The notes: generated from the sequence alone by a model not told the origin. Numbered from the stretch's first letter, positions 1 through 11,558 are shown. The stretch: 64,000 nt of DNA from Pseudomonadota bacterium (GCA_021802555.1 JAJZRU010000013.1:1-64000); one strand, 5' to 3'. A program made the numbers and translations.

Positions 1-142
1 CGACGAGGAAGCCGGCCAGCGCCCCGGCCAGGGCCAGGATCCGCGCCAGCGGCGCGTTGCGGTCCGATCCGGTCGCCAGCACCAGCGCCCCCGCCGCGAT
101 CGGCACCCAGATCACCAGGCTCAGCAGTATTCCCTGAAACAT
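1..142 (-). CDS. nuoM: NADH-quinone oxidoreductase subunit M (N-terminal part, cut by window edge)
   Basis: Only the first 47 codons lie in the window. They begin MFQGILLSLVIWVPIAAGAL, a hydrophobic first membrane helix like that of NuoM, a proton-pumping antiporter-like subunit of complex I. The ATG at 142-140 is preceded by AAGGAACCGC, a good ribosome binding site. It follows nuoL on the same strand with a 23-base gap, the standard nuoL-nuoM order. The identity rests mainly on this position because so little protein is visible. nuoN would be expected beyond the left edge. Confidence 0.85.
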   Translation of the reverse strand, partial: MFQGILLSLVIWVPIAAGALVLATGSDRNAPLARILALAGALAGFLV

Positions 143-165
143 GCGGTTCCTTGTTGTTGGTTGTG

Positions 166-2121
166 TCAGCCGGCCAGACGCGTGAACAGGGTCACCAGGG
201 CGAAGGCGCCCACCAGCATGGCAAGCGCATAGTGGTAGATGTAGCCGGTCTGGAAATGGCGCAGCAGCCTGGAGGCCGCGCCCACGGCGCGGGCGGCGCC
301 GTTCACCAGCCAGTTGTCGATCACCGTCACGTCCCCGCGCCGCCAAAGTCCGCCGGCGAGCAGGCGCGCGCCGCGCGCGAAAAACCAGTCGTTGAACTCG
401 TCGAAGCCGTACTTGGCAACCAGCACGGCATAAAGCCAGGACAGACGCCGGCTGATCTTTTCCGGCAGATCGGTGCGCACCAGGTAAAGCCACCAGGCCA
501 GGGCCACTCCGGCCGCCGCCAGCCAGAACACCGGGGTTACCGGGGCGTGCAACGCCATGGCCACGGCGCCCTGAAAATGCTGCGCCATGTCGGCCAGCGC
601 CGGATGGGTGTCGGCGACGTAGATGGAATTGCCGAAATAACTGCCGTACAACAGCGGTCCGATGGTCATGTAGCCGATGGCCAGCGAGGGTGCGGCCAGG
701 GCCAGCAGGGGGATGGTGACGACCCAGGGCGACTCCTGCGGCATCTGGCCGTGCAGCAAGTCATGAAAACGCTCGCGGCCGTGGAAGACGAGGAAATAAA
801 GACGGAAGGAATAAAAGGCCGTGACGAACACGCCGGCCTCCAGCATGGGGTACACCCACTGCGCCACCCCCAGATTAGAGGCATGCACGGCCTCCAGGAT
901 GCTGTCCTTGGAATAAAACCCGGAGAAGAATGGCGTGCCGATGAGAGCCAGCGAGCCGATGAGAAAAGTGATCCAGGTGATGGGCATGTATTTGTAGAGC
1001 CCGCCCATCTTGCGGATGTCCTGCTCGTGGTGCAGGGCGATGATCACCGATCCGGCGGCCAGGAACAGCAAGGCTTTGAAGAAGGCGTGCGTCATGAGGT
1101 GGAAGATCGCCACCGAGTAGGCCGAAGCGCCCAGCGCCGCCGTCATGTACCCCAGCTGGGAGAGCGTTGAATAGGCCACCACGCGCTTGATGTCGTTCTG
1201 CACGATGCCCAGCAGCCCCATGAGCAGCGCCGTCAGGCCGCCCACCGCCATGACGGCGGCCAGCGCGGTATCGGAAAGCTCGAACAGGGGCGACATGCGC
1301 GCCACCATGAAGATGCCCGCAGTCACCATGGTGGCGGCGTGGATCAGCGCGGAGATGGGCGTGGGGCCTTCCATGGAATCCGGCAGCCACACGTGCAGCG
1401 GCATCTGTGCGCTCTTGCCCATGGCGCCCACGAACAGGAGCAGGCAGACCACGGTCAGGAGCGACCAGGGATGTCCGGGGAACAGACTGACGGTGACCTG
1501 CGTGTACATCGGGGCTCGCTGGAACACCGTGGCGTAATCGAGGCTGCCGAAATAGGCCAGCACCATGGCGATGCCCAGGATGAAGCCGAAATCGCCCACC
1601 CGATTGACGAGAAAGGCCTTGAGGTTGGCGTAGATGGCCGTGGGGCGCGTGTACCAGAAACCGATGAGTAGATAGGACAGCAGCCCCACCGCCTCCCAGC
1701 CGAAGAACAGTTGCAGGAAATTGTTGCTCATCACCAGCATGAGCATGGAGAAAGTGAACAGCGAGATGTAGCTGAAGAAGCGCTTGTATCCGGCATCGTC
1801 CGCCATGTAGCCGATGGTGTAGATGTGCACCATGAGCGAGACGAAGCTCACTACCAGCATCATGAGGGCAGACAGGGGATCGATCAGAAAGCCGACGGCA
1901 AACTCCACCCCGCCCACATGCATCCAGGTGTACAGGTTGGCATTGTAAGTGTGCCCTGCCAGGACATCCTGGAACACCAGCCAGGACGCCACCAGCGAGA
2001 CGGCCACGCTGCCGGTGGCCACCCAATGCGACAGACGGCGCCCCATGGCCCAGCCGAACAGGCCGGTGGCGAGGGCGCCGATCAGGGGCGCGAAGGGGAC
2101 GATGAGATAAGTAATGGGCAT
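166..2121 (-). CDS. nuoL: NADH-quinone oxidoreductase subunit L
   Basis: NuoL is the largest antiporter-like membrane subunit of complex I, with a long lateral helix at its C-terminus. The 651-residue product is close to the usual length and is hydrophobic throughout. It carries hallmark stretches such as FFGWEAVGLLSYLLIGFWY and a central segment around LPDSMEGPTPISALIHAATM, typical of Mrp/NuoL-type proton channels. It starts with ATG at 2121, 7 bases after nuoK ends, inside a colinear nuo operon, so co-transcription and probably translational coupling are expected. No truncation or frameshift is seen. Confidence 0.98.
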   Translation of the reverse strand: MPITYLIVPFAPLIGALATGLFGWAMGRRLSHWVATGSVAVSLVASWLVFQDVLAGHTYNANLYTWMHVGGVEFAVGFLIDPLSALMMLVVSFVSLMVHIYTIGYMADDAGYKRFFSYISLFTFSMLMLVMSNNFLQLFFGWEAVGLLSYLLIGFWYTRPTAIYANLKAFLVNRVGDFGFILGIAMVLAYFGSLDYATVFQRAPMYTQVTVSLFPGHPWSLLTVVCLLLFVGAMGKSAQMPLHVWLPDSMEGPTPISALIHAATMVTAGIFMVARMSPLFELSDTALAAVMAVGGLTALLMGLLGIVQNDIKRVVAYSTLSQLGYMTAALGASAYSVAIFHLMTHAFFKALLFLAAGSVIIALHHEQDIRKMGGLYKYMPITWITFLIGSLALIGTPFFSGFYSKDSILEAVHASNLGVAQWVYPMLEAGVFVTAFYSFRLYFLVFHGRERFHDLLHGQMPQESPWVVTIPLLALAAPSLAIGYMTIGPLLYGSYFGNSIYVADTHPALADMAQHFQGAVAMALHAPVTPVFWLAAAGVALAWWLYLVRTDLPEKISRRLSWLYAVLVAKYGFDEFNDWFFARGARLLAGGLWRRGDVTVIDNWLVNGAARAVGAASRLLRHFQTGYIYHYALAMLVGAFALVTLFTRLAG

Positions 2122-2128
2122 AGCGGCC

Positions 2129-2434
2129 TCAACCCCGGAGTTGATCCAGTTCTTCCACGTCCACGGTGCGCTTGTTGCGGAACAACACCACCAGGATGGC
2201 CAAGCCGATGGCCGACTCGGCCGCCGCCACAGTGAGGATGAAGAACACGAACACCTGGCCGGCCAGATCCCCCAGATAATGGGCGAAGGCGAGGAAGTTC
2301 AGATTGACGGCCAACAGCATCAGTTCGATGGCCATGAGCAGGATGATGACGTTGCGGCGATTGAGGAAAATGCCCAGCACCGAAAGGGCGAACAGCAGGC
2401 CGCCCAGTATCAGATAAGAAGAAAGCGTCACCAT
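2129..2434 (-). CDS. nuoK: NADH-quinone oxidoreductase subunit K
   Basis: This 101-residue protein has three transmembrane helices and is the normal size for NuoK (MrpC-like membrane subunit of complex I). It begins [20 protein letters not shown]. It contains two intramembrane glutamates in the helices around [17 protein letters not shown] and [11 protein letters not shown], the residues associated with proton translocation in this family. The frame is open further upstream, but the ATG at 2434 gives the family's N-terminus and overlaps the nuoJ stop region by the usual one to four bases. Confidence 0.97.
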   Translation of the reverse strand: MVTLSSYLILGGLLFALSVLGIFLNRRNVIILLMAIELMLLAVNLNFLAFAHYLGDLAGQVFVFFILTVAAAESAIGLAILVVLFRNKRTVDVEELDQLRG

Positions 2435-2435
2435 G

Positions 2436-3101
2436 TCAGCGCTCCCCGGACGATGAGGCGGCGTCCGCGCCGCCGTGGGGCGCATCATGGTCGTGCATTT
2501 CCTCGCCGTAGCGCGATACTTTCATCTTCAGCACGCGCAGGCGATCCTCCTTGTGCACGCGCACCTGCCGCGCCGGGTCGATATACTTGCTGTCCTTGCG
2601 GCGCCGCATGGTAAGGGCGATGGCGGCCACGATGGCCGCCAGCAGAATCACCGCCGCCACCTCGAAGGCATACACATACTGGGTGTAGAGCACCTCGCCC
2701 AGCGCTTTGGTATTGCTGTAGCCGGCCGGCAGCGGCGCGGGCGCGGGCGCGGCGGCGAAATAGCGCGCGCCGAGGATCAGCACCATCTCCACCGCGATCA
2801 GCAGCGCAACCGGCAGCGCGACGGGAAGATAACGCCAGACGTTCTGCCGCAACCGGTCGGGGTCGATATCCAGCATCATGACCACGAAGAGAAACAGCAC
2901 CATGACCGCGCCCACGTACACCAGCACCAGAACGATGGCGAGGAACTCCGCCTCCAGCAGCATCCACAGGCTCGCCGCGGAAAAGAAGGCCAGCACCAGG
3001 TAGAGCGCAGCATGCACGGGATTGCGCGCGATGATGACGCGCAATCCGGCGCCGAGCAGGATGGCGGCGAAAAAATAGAACAGAGCGGCTTGAAAATTCA
3101 T
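2436..3101 (-). CDS. nuoJ: NADH-quinone oxidoreductase subunit J
   Basis: NuoJ is a five-helix membrane subunit of complex I (221 residues here). The start [16 protein letters not shown] at 3101 matches the family, although the frame stays open for 63 codons upstream. The motif [20 protein letters not shown] is the conserved pi-bulge helix region of NuoJ. The charged tail after about residue 170, ending in histidine- and acid-rich sequence, is longer than in enteric homologues but common in betaproteobacteria. The stop overlaps the start region of nuoK. Confidence 0.97.
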   Translation of the reverse strand: MNFQAALFYFFAAILLGAGLRVIIARNPVHAALYLVLAFFSAASLWMLLEAEFLAIVLVLVYVGAVMVLFLFVVMMLDIDPDRLRQNVWRYLPVALPVALLIAVEMVLILGARYFAAAPAPAPLPAGYSNTKALGEVLYTQYVYAFEVAAVILLAAIVAAIALTMRRRKDSKYIDPARQVRVHKEDRLRVLKMKVSRYGEEMHDHDAPHGGADAASSSGER

Positions 3102-3144
3102 TTTTATGCGGCGGGCAGGCGCCCTTCGTTTTCCCTCGACGATA

Positions 3145-3636
3145 TCAGCGGTACCTCGCATCCGCCGCCCGGTCGGCGGCGATCTGCGCCTCGTACTTGT
3201 CACCCACGGCCAGCAGCATTTCCTTCGTGTAGTAGAGATCGCCCCGCTGCTCGCCGTGATACTCCAAAATGCGCGTCTCCACGATGGCATCCGTGGGGCA
3301 GGCTTCCTCGCAGAAGCCGCAGAAGATGCACTTGGTCAGATCGATGTCGTAGCGCGTGGTGCGGCGCGTGCCGTCCTCGCGCTGCTCCGACTCGATATGG
3401 ATGGCCAGCGCCGGGCAGACGGCCTCGCACAGCTTGCAGGCGATGCAGCGCTCCTCGCCGTTGGCATAACGCCGCTGGGCATGCAGGCCGCGGAAACGCG
3501 GCGACTGGGGGGTTTTTTCCTCGGGGAACTGTATGGTGATCTTGCGTGCGAACAAATGGCGCCCGGTAAGCGCCATGCCCTTCACCAGCTCGGTGAGAAA
3601 CAGGCTGGAGAACCAACGGCTGACGGGATTCTTCAT
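3145..3636 (-). CDS. nuoI: NADH-quinone oxidoreductase subunit I (8Fe ferredoxin-type)
   Basis: NuoI carries two 4Fe-4S clusters (N6a and N6b) that pass electrons from NuoG to NuoB. Both ligand sets are visible in the 163-residue protein: [12 protein letters not shown] at about residues 64-75 and [12 protein letters not shown] at about 103-114. The N-terminal amphipathic segment ([20 protein letters not shown]) is the usual membrane-contact helix. It lies 7 bases after nuoH and 43 bases before nuoJ in the operon. Length and motifs are normal. Confidence 0.98.
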   Translation of the reverse strand: MKNPVSRWFSSLFLTELVKGMALTGRHLFARKITIQFPEEKTPQSPRFRGLHAQRRYANGEERCIACKLCEAVCPALAIHIESEQREDGTRRTTRYDIDLTKCIFCGFCEEACPTDAIVETRILEYHGEQRGDLYYTKEMLLAVGDKYEAQIAADRAADARYR

Positions 3637-3643
3637 GGCGTCC

Positions 3644-4663
3644 TCAATGCACCAGATAGGCGTAGCGCGTCTGCATCACCAGCCCCACCAGCACGATCCA
3701 GACGAGCGTGACGGGTATGAAAACCTTCCAGCCCAGACGCATGATCTGGTCATAGCGGTAACGCGGGAAAGTGGCGCGGAACCAGAGGAACAGGAACAGC
3801 ACGAAGGCGACTTTGAGCAGCCACCAGAGCAGCCCATCGGGCAGGAAAGGCAGGGGCGACAGCCAACCGCCCAGGAACATGAGGGTGGTGAGCGCCGAGA
3901 TGAGGATCATGTTGGCGTATTCCGCCAGGAAGAACATGGCAAAGGCCATGCCGGAATATTCGACATGAAAACCGGCGACGATTTCCGATTCCCCTTCCGC
4001 CACATCGAAGGGCGCGCGGTTGGTTTCCGCCACACCGGCGATGAGATACACGAGAAAGAGCGGAAACAGCGGCCACACGTACCAGTGCCAGAACCCTCCC
4101 GTCTGCCCCTCGACGATGTGGCTCAGGTTGAGGGATTGCGCGGCCATCAGCACGCCGACCAGGGCGAAACCCATGGCGATCTCGTAGGACACGATCTGCG
4201 CCGCGGAACGCAGGGCGCCGAGAAAAGCGTATTTCGAGTTGGACGCCCAGCCCGCGATCACCACGCCGTACACCCCCATGGACGTGATGGCCAGCACATA
4301 GAGCAGTCCGGCGTCGCTGTTGGACAGCACCCAGCCGGGCGCGAAGGGGATCACCGCCCACGCCGCCAGGGCCGGCGCGATGGACAGCACCGGGCCGAGG
4401 ATGAACAGCCCGCGGCTGGCGCCGGAGGGGATGATGATCTCCTTCATGAGCAGCTTCACCACATCGGCGATCGGCTGCAGCAGGCCTTTGTAGCCCACCC
4501 GATTGGGCCCCAGGCGCACCTGCATGTAGCCGATGATTTTGCGCTCGGCATAGGTCAGATAGGCCACCGAAAGCACCAGCGGGACGAGGATGAGGAGAAT
4601 GTACAGCAGCGTCCGCACTGCCGGCCATGCCGCCTCCCAGGCCAGTCCCAGATCCGCCATCAA
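3644..4663 (-). CDS. nuoH: NADH-quinone oxidoreductase subunit H
   Basis: NuoH is an eight-helix membrane subunit that forms much of the quinone-binding chamber at the junction of complex I arms. The 339-residue product has the conserved loops [21 protein letters not shown] and [20 protein letters not shown], the latter rich in acidic residues facing the quinone channel. The ATG at 4663 overlaps the end of nuoG by 4 bases (ATGA), indicating coupled translation. Confidence 0.98.
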   Translation of the reverse strand: MMADLGLAWEAAWPAVRTLLYILLILVPLVLSVAYLTYAERKIIGYMQVRLGPNRVGYKGLLQPIADVVKLLMKEIIIPSGASRGLFILGPVLSIAPALAAWAVIPFAPGWVLSNSDAGLLYVLAITSMGVYGVVIAGWASNSKYAFLGALRSAAQIVSYEIAMGFALVGVLMAAQSLNLSHIVEGQTGGFWHWYVWPLFPLFLVYLIAGVAETNRAPFDVAEGESEIVAGFHVEYSGMAFAMFFLAEYANMILISALTTLMFLGGWLSPLPFLPDGLLWWLLKVAFVLFLFLWFRATFPRYRYDQIMRLGWKVFIPVTLVWIVLVGLVMQTRYAYLVH

Positions 4664-7014
4664 GCTCCCTCCAGCGTGATCGTACCGAACAGCGAACCGA
4701 GTTCGGCAGTGAGTTCATGGCCGCCGGGCACGCGCACGCAATTGGGTGCCAGGGTTTCGTCGCGCTCCACCGGCAGCGCCGCCTGCCCGCCATCCTGGCG
4801 CACGCGCAGGATGCTGCCCGGAACCAGGCCCAAGGCGTCCATCATGGCGCCGGACAGGCCGATGCGCGGCCCGGCGCCGATGGCCGTGCGTTGCAGCGAG
4901 CCGGCGCGGCGCACGACGGCATCGCTTTGATAGAGGGGAATTTCTCCCAGGCGCTGCAATCCCGTCTCGGCCGCAAATTCCAGCGCCTGGGGCGCCACCT
5001 TGTTGCGGAGGAAAGCGGCCGCGCGCGCAGTGCCCTCTCCGCCCAACAGCTCGTCGCGCACGGCCGCGCTGTCGTCATAGTTGAAGCCGGGGATATCCAG
5101 CAGGGTGCCCAGCAGCCGCAGCACCTTCCAGGCCGGTCTGGCTTCGCCGTAAGGGCGCACGACCGCATGAAAGCCCTGCACCATGCCTTGCAGATTGACG
5201 AAGGTGCCGGCCGTCTCGGTAAAAGGCGCGACGGGCAGGATCACATGGGCGTAATCGGTCGCGCGATGGCGGTAGGGGCTCAGCGCAACCACGAAATCGC
5301 TCCGTTGCAGCGCGCGACTCGCCTGGCCCGGATTCTGGCAATCGAGCTCCGGCTCCAGACCCAGCAGCACATAAGCCCGGCGCGGCTCTTCCCACATGCG
5401 CCGCGCGTTCATGCCGACGCGGGCCGGTGCGCCCAGCGGGCCCCGGTAAGGCACCGCACCGGCAAGCTGGGCGCCCAGGCCGTTGGAGGCATCGAGGATG
5501 ACGCCCCAGCCAGCGCCCGCCAGGGCCGCGATTTCCTGCGCCAGCCACAGGATTTGCGCATAGGCGGGATGTTGCTGGGCCTGGTTGCCCAGCAACACGG
5601 CGCTGGGGTGGCGCATGAGATTCTGCGCCAGCGTGGTTTCCTCGGCCGCCGGCTGCAAGTCCTTGCCCCATTCCGGAACGGCCACGCCGCGCAGCGCGCA
5701 CAACGCGGCATGGACCTTGGCCAGGCGCACCACCCAGCCCGACGGCGGCGTGACCATGTGCGGGCGAATGTTGCACAGATAATCCTCTTCGGAGGCCGCG
5801 AGCACCGCAAACAGGCTGTGGCGGCGGCAGGTTTCGCGCAGGCGGTGCGCGATGAGCGGATGCTCCTTGCGCAAACGACTGCCGATCAGCAGCACCGAGC
5901 GCAGCTTGTCCAACTGCGCGACCGGCATGCCCAGCCAGAACGCCCCCTCGTGCTTGCCGTCCAGGCTGAAGTCGGCCTGGCGCAAACGGTAATCGACGTT
6001 GCCCGTGCCCAGGCCGCGCATGAGCTTCTGCAGCAGGTAATACTCTTCCAGCGTCTGATTGGGCGCCGCCAGCGCGCCGATGGCATCGGCACCGTGGCGC
6101 GCGCGGGTTTCCGCCAGGCCCGCTTTTACCCGCCCCAGGGCGGTCTGCCAATCCGTCTCCACCCAGCGCGCGCCGTCGCGCACCATGGGCCGCTCAAGGC
6201 GATCTGGGCTGTTCAATCCCTCGTAGCTGAAGCGGTCCCGATCCGACAGCCAGCATTCGTTGATGGCTTCGTTCGCCAGCGGCAGCACGCGCATGACGCG
6301 GTTGTCCTTCACGTGCACCTGGAGGTTGGAGCCGAGGCTGTCGTGCGGACTCACCGACTTGCGGCGCGCCAGCTCCCAGGTGCGCGCGCTATAGCGGAAC
6401 GGCTTGGAAGTGAGCGCGCCGACCGGGCAAAGGTCGATGATGTTGCCGGACAGCTCGGAGTCCACCGTCTGCCCAAGGAAAGGCATGATCTCGGCATGCT
6501 CGCCGCGGAACGCCTGCCCCAGCTCGGTCACCCCCGCAATCTCCTGGCAAAAGCGCACGCAGCGCGTGCAATTGATGCAGCGCGTCATGTCCGTCGCCAC
6601 CAGAGGGCCAAGCTCCTTGTTCTCGACCACGCGCTTGTCTTCCTGATAGCGCGATTTTCCCGCCCCGTAGCCCACGGCCAGATCCTGCAGCTCGCACTCG
6701 CCGCCCTGATCGCAGATCGGGCAGTCGAGCGGGTGGTTGATCAGTTGGAACTCCATCACCCCCTTCTGGGCCTGCACCGCCACGGCCGAGCGCGTCTGCA
6801 CCTTCATGCCGTCGGTGACCGGCGTGGCGCAGGCCGGCAGCGGCTTCGTGGCCTTCTCCACCTGCACCAGGCACATGCGGCAGTTGGCGGCAATGGAAAG
6901 CTTTTCGTGGTAGCAGAAATGCGGAATGTAGATGCCGGCCTTGTTGGCCGCATCCATGATGGTCGCGCCGGTTTCCACCTGCACCTGTTTGCCGTCGATT
7001 TCCACGGTCAACAT
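4660..7014 (-). CDS. nuoG: NADH-quinone oxidoreductase subunit G
   Basis: NuoG is the largest peripheral-arm subunit and carries several iron-sulfur clusters. The N-terminal 2Fe-2S ligands appear as [16 protein letters not shown] with a later PAC. A His/Cys set follows ([14 protein letters not shown]), then [11 protein letters not shown] with a distal CPVGAL, all within about the first 210 residues. The rest is a molybdopterin-oxidoreductase-like domain without catalytic function. At 784 residues it is in the shorter class seen in betaproteobacteria. It sits between nuoF and nuoH and starts with ATG, 4 bases after nuoF stops. Confidence 0.98.
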   Translation of the reverse strand: MLTVEIDGKQVQVETGATIMDAANKAGIYIPHFCYHEKLSIAANCRMCLVQVEKATKPLPACATPVTDGMKVQTRSAVAVQAQKGVMEFQLINHPLDCPICDQGGECELQDLAVGYGAGKSRYQEDKRVVENKELGPLVATDMTRCINCTRCVRFCQEIAGVTELGQAFRGEHAEIMPFLGQTVDSELSGNIIDLCPVGALTSKPFRYSARTWELARRKSVSPHDSLGSNLQVHVKDNRVMRVLPLANEAINECWLSDRDRFSYEGLNSPDRLERPMVRDGARWVETDWQTALGRVKAGLAETRARHGADAIGALAAPNQTLEEYYLLQKLMRGLGTGNVDYRLRQADFSLDGKHEGAFWLGMPVAQLDKLRSVLLIGSRLRKEHPLIAHRLRETCRRHSLFAVLAASEEDYLCNIRPHMVTPPSGWVVRLAKVHAALCALRGVAVPEWGKDLQPAAEETTLAQNLMRHPSAVLLGNQAQQHPAYAQILWLAQEIAALAGAGWGVILDASNGLGAQLAGAVPYRGPLGAPARVGMNARRMWEEPRRAYVLLGLEPELDCQNPGQASRALQRSDFVVALSPYRHRATDYAHVILPVAPFTETAGTFVNLQGMVQGFHAVVRPYGEARPAWKVLRLLGTLLDIPGFNYDDSAAVRDELLGGEGTARAAAFLRNKVAPQALEFAAETGLQRLGEIPLYQSDAVVRRAGSLQRTAIGAGPRIGLSGAMMDALGLVPGSILRVRQDGGQAALPVERDETLAPNCVRVPGGHELTAELGSLFGTITLEGA

Positions 7015-7018
7015 GTCG

Positions 7019-8293
7019 TCACACCATGCATTGCTTGTGGCGCACGTGATATTCGAACTCGGCGCCGAAATGTTTGAGAAAGCTCTTCACCGGTGCGGCC
7101 GCTGCGTCGCCCAGGCCGCAGATGGTGCGCCCGCCGATGTTGCCGGCCACGTCGTTGAGCAGCTGCAAATCCTCGTGACGGCCCTCGCCGTGCTCGATGC
7201 GGCGGATGATGCGGTAAAGCCAGCCGGTGCCCTCGCGGCAGGGCGTGCATTGGCCGCAGGACTCCTCGTAGTAGAAATAGGACAGCCGCTCCAGCGCCCG
7301 CACCATGCACATGCTGTCGTCCATGACGATGACCGACCCGGCGCCCAGCATGGAGCCCGCCTTGGCGATGGAGTCGTAGTCCATGGTGCAGCCCATCATG
7401 ATCTCGCCGGGCAGAACCGGCGTCGAGGAACCGCCCGGAATGACCGCCTTCAGCTTGCGCCCGCCGCGCACGCCGCCGGCCATCTCCAGCAATTCGGCAA
7501 AAGGCGTGCCCATGCCCACCTCGTAGTTGCCGGGACGCGCAACATGGCCGGACACGGAAAACACCTTGGTGCCGCCGTTGTTCGGCCTGCCCAGTTCGAG
7601 AAATTTCTGCCCGCCTTCACGCACGATGTAGGGAATGCTGGCGAAGGTTTCCGTATTGTTGATGGTGGTCGGCTTGCCATAAAGGCCGAAGGAGGCCGGG
7701 AACGGCGGCTTGAAGCGGGGCTGCCCCTTCTTGCCCTCGATCGATTCCAGCAGGGCGGTTTCCTCCCCGCAGATGTAGGCGCCATAGCCGTGATGGTTGT
7801 GCAGATGGAAGCTGAACTCCGAACCGAGGATGCGCTCGCCGAGGTAGCCCGCCGCCCTCGCCTCCTCGACTGCGCGCTCCATGTGCTCGTAGATGTCCCA
7901 GATTTCGCCGTGAATGTAGTTGTAGCCCCGCTCCGCGCCCAGGGTGTAGGCGGCGATGGCCATGCCCTCGATCAGCGCATGCGGGTTGTAGCGCAGGATG
8001 TCGCGGTCCTTGAAGGTGCCCGGCTCGCCTTCGTCCGAATTGCACACCAGGTATTTTTCGCCGGGAAACGCGCGCGGCATGAAGCTCCACTTGAGGCCGG
8101 TGGGAAAGCCCGCCCCGCCCCGGCCGCGCAGCGCCGAAACCTTGACCTCGTGGATGATGTCCTCGGGCGCAACCTTCTCCTGCACGACGCGCCGCAGCGC
8201 GGCGTAGCCGCCGACGCTTTCGTAGCTTGCCAGCGACGCAGGCTGCGGCAGATGCAGGGTGCTGAACAGGACGGGGCCGGGTTTCACGACCAT
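7019..8293 (-). CDS. nuoF: NADH-quinone oxidoreductase subunit F (NADH/FMN-binding)
   Basis: NuoF binds NADH and FMN and holds 4Fe-4S cluster N3, so it is the electron entry point of complex I. Visible signatures are the glycine-rich loop [15 protein letters not shown] near residue 55, the FMN segment around [18 protein letters not shown], and the cluster ligands [12 protein letters not shown] with a distal [10 protein letters not shown]. The 424-residue length is normal. It begins 1 base after nuoE ends, so translation is probably coupled. Confidence 0.98.
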   Translation of the reverse strand: MVVKPGPVLFSTLHLPQPASLASYESVGGYAALRRVVQEKVAPEDIIHEVKVSALRGRGGAGFPTGLKWSFMPRAFPGEKYLVCNSDEGEPGTFKDRDILRYNPHALIEGMAIAAYTLGAERGYNYIHGEIWDIYEHMERAVEEARAAGYLGERILGSEFSFHLHNHHGYGAYICGEETALLESIEGKKGQPRFKPPFPASFGLYGKPTTINNTETFASIPYIVREGGQKFLELGRPNNGGTKVFSVSGHVARPGNYEVGMGTPFAELLEMAGGVRGGRKLKAVIPGGSSTPVLPGEIMMGCTMDYDSIAKAGSMLGAGSVIVMDDSMCMVRALERLSYFYYEESCGQCTPCREGTGWLYRIIRRIEHGEGRHEDLQLLNDVAGNIGGRTICGLGDAAAAPVKSFLKHFGAEFEYHVRHKQCMV

Positions 8294-8294
8294 T

Positions 8295-8783
8295 TCAATC
8301 GCCCTTCCTGTTCTTCAACTCGTCCAGCAGGGCATCGACCTTCTCGACGGTCAGGCCGCCTTCCATGCGATGGTTGTTCACCAGGCACAGGGGCGCATCG
8401 CCGCAGGCGCCCATGCATTCCCCCTCCTTGAGGGTGAACAGGTTGTCCAGGGTCGTCTCGCCGAAATCCACGTCCAGGCGCGCCTTGAGATGGGCGGCGA
8501 TTTCCGGCGCGCCCATGAGCATGCAGGAGATGTTGGTGCACAAGGTGATCTTGAAGCGCCCGACCGGGTCGGTTTCGTACATGTTGTAGAAGGTCGCGAC
8601 CTCGTACACCGAAACCACGGGCATGGCGAGATAGTCGGCGACGAAGCGCATGACGTCCCCGGACAGCCAGCCTTTCTCCGCCTGGGCGATGCGCAGCGCG
8701 GACATGACGGCGGACTGGGCGCGGCCGGGAGGGTATTTGACGATCTCGCGATCGATCTGGGTCAGGGCTTCGCGGGACAGCAT
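8295..8783 (-). CDS. nuoE: NADH-quinone oxidoreductase subunit E
   Basis: NuoE is a thioredoxin-fold subunit with 2Fe-2S cluster N1a beside NuoF. The ligands show as CTNISC (spacing CX4C) and, about 35 residues later, CMGAC (CX3C). I chose the ATG at 8783, which gives a 162-residue protein starting [14 protein letters not shown]. This start overlaps the nuoD stop (TGATG). The frame is open upstream but there it only reads through nuoD. Confidence 0.97.
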   Translation of the reverse strand: MLSREALTQIDREIVKYPPGRAQSAVMSALRIAQAEKGWLSGDVMRFVADYLAMPVVSVYEVATFYNMYETDPVGRFKITLCTNISCMLMGAPEIAAHLKARLDVDFGETTLDNLFTLKEGECMGACGDAPLCLVNNHRMEGGLTVEKVDALLDELKNRKGD

Positions 8784-10039
8784 CAGCGGTCGATCTCCCC
8801 GAAGACGATGTCCTGGGTGCCGATGATGGCCACCACGTCGGCGATCATGTGGCCGCGCGACATCTCGTCCAAGGCAGCCAGATGCGCAAAGCCCGGCGCG
8901 CGGATCTTGAGGCGATAGGGCTTGTTGGCGCCGTCGGAGACGAGGTAGATGCCGAATTCGCCCTTGGGGTGCTCGACCGCGGCGTAGGCCTCGCCGTGCG
9001 GCACGTGCATGCCTTCGGTGAACAGCTTGAAATGATGGATAAGCTCTTCCATGTTGGTCTTCATGGAAACGCGGTCGGGCGGCGCGACCTTGTGGTTGCC
9101 GGTCATCACCGGGCCGGGGTTCTCGCGCAGCCACTCGATGCACTGGCGGATGATGTGGTTGGACTGGCGCATTTCCTCCACGCGCACCAGGTAGCGGTCG
9201 TAGCAGTCCCCGTGGCTGCCCACGGGCACGTCGAAGTTGATCTGGCCGTAAACCTCATAGGGCTGCTTCTTGCGCAAATCCCAGGCCACGCCCGAGCCGC
9301 GCAGCATGGGGCCGGTAAAGCCCAGCGCCTTGGCCCGCTCGGGGCTCACCACGCCGATGCCCACGGTGCGCTGCTTCCAGATGCGGTTGTCGGTCAGCAG
9401 CGTCTCGTAGTCGTCGACATAGGCCGGGAAACGGCGCGTGAAATCCTCGATGAAGTCGAGCACCGAGCCCTGTCGGCTGGCGTTGAGCTTGGCCACTGCC
9501 TCGGCATCATGGTACTTGGAGGGCTGGTAGTGCGGCATGGTCTCGGGCAGGTCCCGGTACACCCCGCCGGGGCGATAGTAGGCGGCGTGCATGCGTGCCC
9601 CCGACACCGCCTCGTAGCAGTCCATGAGGTCCTCCCGCTCGCGGAAGCAGTAGAGGAACACCGTCATGGCGCCGATGTCCAGGGCGTGCGCCCCCAGCCA
9701 CAGCAGATGGTTGAGGATGCGCGTGATCTCGTCGAACATGACGCGGATGTATTGCGCGCGCAGCGGAACCTCCAAACCGAGCAGTCTCTCGATGGCCATC
9801 ACATAGGCATGCTCGTTGCACATCATGGACACGTAATCGAGGCGGTCCATGTAGGGCACGGATTGCAGGAAGGTCTTGTGCTCGGCCAGTTTTTCCGTCG
9901 CCCGGTGCAGCAGGCCGATGTGAGGATCGGCGCGCTGGATGACCTCGCCGTCCAACTCCAGCACCAGGCGCAGCACCCCATGCGCCGCCGGATGCTGGGG
10001 GCCAAAATTCATCGTGTAGTTGCGTATCTCGGCGGCCAC
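8783..10039 (-). CDS. nuoD: NADH-quinone oxidoreductase subunit D (49-kDa type)
   Basis: NuoD, related to the large subunit of NiFe hydrogenases, forms the quinone-reduction site with NuoB and NuoH. The 418-residue protein has the conserved opening [20 protein letters not shown] and the ending DIVFGEIDR, both diagnostic. It is a separate gene from nuoC, unlike the fused nuoCD of enteric bacteria. It starts 1 base after nuoC stops. Confidence 0.98.
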   Translation of the reverse strand: MAAEIRNYTMNFGPQHPAAHGVLRLVLELDGEVIQRADPHIGLLHRATEKLAEHKTFLQSVPYMDRLDYVSMMCNEHAYVMAIERLLGLEVPLRAQYIRVMFDEITRILNHLLWLGAHALDIGAMTVFLYCFREREDLMDCYEAVSGARMHAAYYRPGGVYRDLPETMPHYQPSKYHDAEAVAKLNASRQGSVLDFIEDFTRRFPAYVDDYETLLTDNRIWKQRTVGIGVVSPERAKALGFTGPMLRGSGVAWDLRKKQPYEVYGQINFDVPVGSHGDCYDRYLVRVEEMRQSNHIIRQCIEWLRENPGPVMTGNHKVAPPDRVSMKTNMEELIHHFKLFTEGMHVPHGEAYAAVEHPKGEFGIYLVSDGANKPYRLKIRAPGFAHLAALDEMSRGHMIADVVAIIGTQDIVFGEIDR

Positions 10040-10040
10040 G

Positions 10041-10640
10041 TCAGCTCACGTCCCCGTAGGCGTCGTCGCGCACGATGCGCGGCGTGACCTCGCGCGGCTC
10101 GATGCTCACGGGCTGGTAGATCACGCGGCGCTGCTCCGGGTCGTAGCGCATCTCCACCTCTCCGGAAAGCGGGAAATCCTTGCGGAAGGGATGGCCGACG
10201 AAGCCGTAATCGGTGAGGATGCGGCGCAGGTCGGGATGCCCCTCGAAGACGATGCCGAAGAGATCGAAGGCCTCGCGCTCGTACCAGTTGGCCGACGGCC
10301 AGGCGTCGCACACCGAGGCAAGCACGGGAAAATCATCGTCCGGGCAGAAGGTGCGCACGCACAGGCGCACGTTGTGGTGCAACGACAGAAGGTGATAGAC
10401 CACCGCGAAGCGGCGTCCGTCCCAGGCGCCGCCGCCATACTCCCGGTAATCCACGCCGCACAGGTCGATGAGCTGCTCGAAGCGCAGGTCGCCATGCTCG
10501 CGCAGGCTGTGCAGGAAAGCATGAGCGTCCGCGGCCGCCACCTCGACGGTGAGTTCGTCCAGCCGCTCGATGCGACGCGTGATCTGCTCGCCCAGCAGGC
10601 GGTCGAGCCGTTCCGAGAGGTCGTTGAGCGTCAGGCGCAT
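10041..10640 (-). CDS. nuoC: NADH-quinone oxidoreductase subunit C (30-kDa type)
   Basis: NuoC is a structural subunit of the peripheral arm that contacts NuoD. The 199-residue product has the family signature [20 protein letters not shown] at about residues 120-139 and the downstream [15 protein letters not shown] segment. It lies 1 base after nuoB in the operon. Length and motif agree with stand-alone NuoC of betaproteobacteria. Confidence 0.98.
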   Translation of the reverse strand: MRLTLNDLSERLDRLLGEQITRRIERLDELTVEVAAADAHAFLHSLREHGDLRFEQLIDLCGVDYREYGGGAWDGRRFAVVYHLLSLHHNVRLCVRTFCPDDDFPVLASVCDAWPSANWYEREAFDLFGIVFEGHPDLRRILTDYGFVGHPFRKDFPLSGEVEMRYDPEQRRVIYQPVSIEPREVTPRIVRDDAYGDVS

Positions 10641-10641
10641 G

Positions 10642-11118
10642 TCAGCGGGCGATGGTATTGGTGCGGCGGATCTTGTTCTGCAACTGGATCACGCCGAAGA
10701 GCAGCGCCTCGGCGGTGGGAGGGCAGCCGGGCACGTAGATGTCCACCGGCACGATGCGGTCGCAGCCGCGCACCACGGAGTAGGAATAATGGTAATAGCC
10801 GCCGCCGTTGGCGCAGGAACCCATGGAGATGACCCAGCGCGGCTCGGCCATCTGGTCGTAAACCTTGCGCAGCGCCGGCGCCATCTTGTTGCACAAGGTG
10901 CCGGCGACGATCATGACGTCCGACTGGCGCGGGCTGGGCCGGAACACCACGCCGAAGCGGTCCAGATCGTAGCGGGCCGCCCCGGCATGCATCATCTCCA
11001 CCGCGCAGCAGGCCAGGCCGAAAGTCATGGGCCACAGGGAGCCGGTGCGGGTGAAATTGATGAGCTTGTCCGCCGTGGTGGTGACGAAGCCCTTTTCCAA
11101 TACGCCTTCGATGCTCAT
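10642..11118 (-). CDS. nuoB: NADH-quinone oxidoreductase subunit B (cluster N2)
   Basis: NuoB binds the terminal 4Fe-4S cluster N2, which reduces the quinone. The four ligand cysteines are recognisable: the tandem pair in [10 protein letters not shown] (about residue 36), one in [10 protein letters not shown] and one in [12 protein letters not shown]. Length is 158 residues, as expected. It follows nuoA after 28 bases. Confidence 0.98.
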   Translation of the reverse strand: MSIEGVLEKGFVTTTADKLINFTRTGSLWPMTFGLACCAVEMMHAGAARYDLDRFGVVFRPSPRQSDVMIVAGTLCNKMAPALRKVYDQMAEPRWVISMGSCANGGGYYHYSYSVVRGCDRIVPVDIYVPGCPPTAEALLFGVIQLQNKIRRTNTIAR

Positions 11119-11146
11119 GGATTCCTGCCGCGCAATGCGGCCACGC

Positions 11147-11503
11147 TCATTCCCATTCGAGCGCGCCCTTCTTCCATTCGTACACGAAGCCCACCACCAG
11201 GATGGCCAGGAACAGCATCATCGCCAGGAAGCCGATCAGACCGATCTTTTCCAGGACGACCGCCCAGGGGATGAGGAACGCGGTTTCCAGATCGAACAGA
11301 ATGAACAGGATGGCCACCAGGTAATAGCGCACGTCGAATTTCATGCGCGCATCCTCGAACGCCTCGAAGCCGCATTCGTAAGGCGACAGCTTTTCGCCGT
11401 CCGGGCGGTCCGGCGCCAGCAGTCGGCCCGCAAAAATCGCAATGCCGCCAAAGATCAGCCCTACTGCTATGAACAGCAGGACAGGCAAATAGTTCTCCAG
11501 CAT
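11147..11503 (-). CDS. nuoA: NADH-quinone oxidoreductase subunit A
   Basis: NuoA is a three-helix membrane subunit and the first gene of the nuo operon. The 118-residue protein starts [20 protein letters not shown] and has the conserved acidic loop [20 protein letters not shown]. The ATG at 11503 is preceded by GAGGAGGAGAAAGGCCCC, a very strong ribosome binding site. The frame remains open for another 117 codons upstream, but those codons run through the promoter and do not resemble protein. Confidence 0.98.
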   Translation of the reverse strand: MLENYLPVLLFIAVGLIFGGIAIFAGRLLAPDRPDGEKLSPYECGFEAFEDARMKFDVRYYLVAILFILFDLETAFLIPWAVVLEKIGLIGFLAMMLFLAILVVGFVYEWKKGALEWE

Positions 11504-11558
11504 GGGGCCTTTCTCCTCCTCAAATGACTGGCTCCGGGGACAGCCCGCGGACTGGTCG

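Noticed and set aside
151-2614. Long open frames on the plus strand opposite nuoL, nuoK and nuoJ (and similar ones opposite nuoG, kdpD, tamB and others)
   Set aside because: They are antisense shadows of high-GC genes: rich in His, Arg, Gln and Gly, without domain-like sequence or ribosome binding sites.
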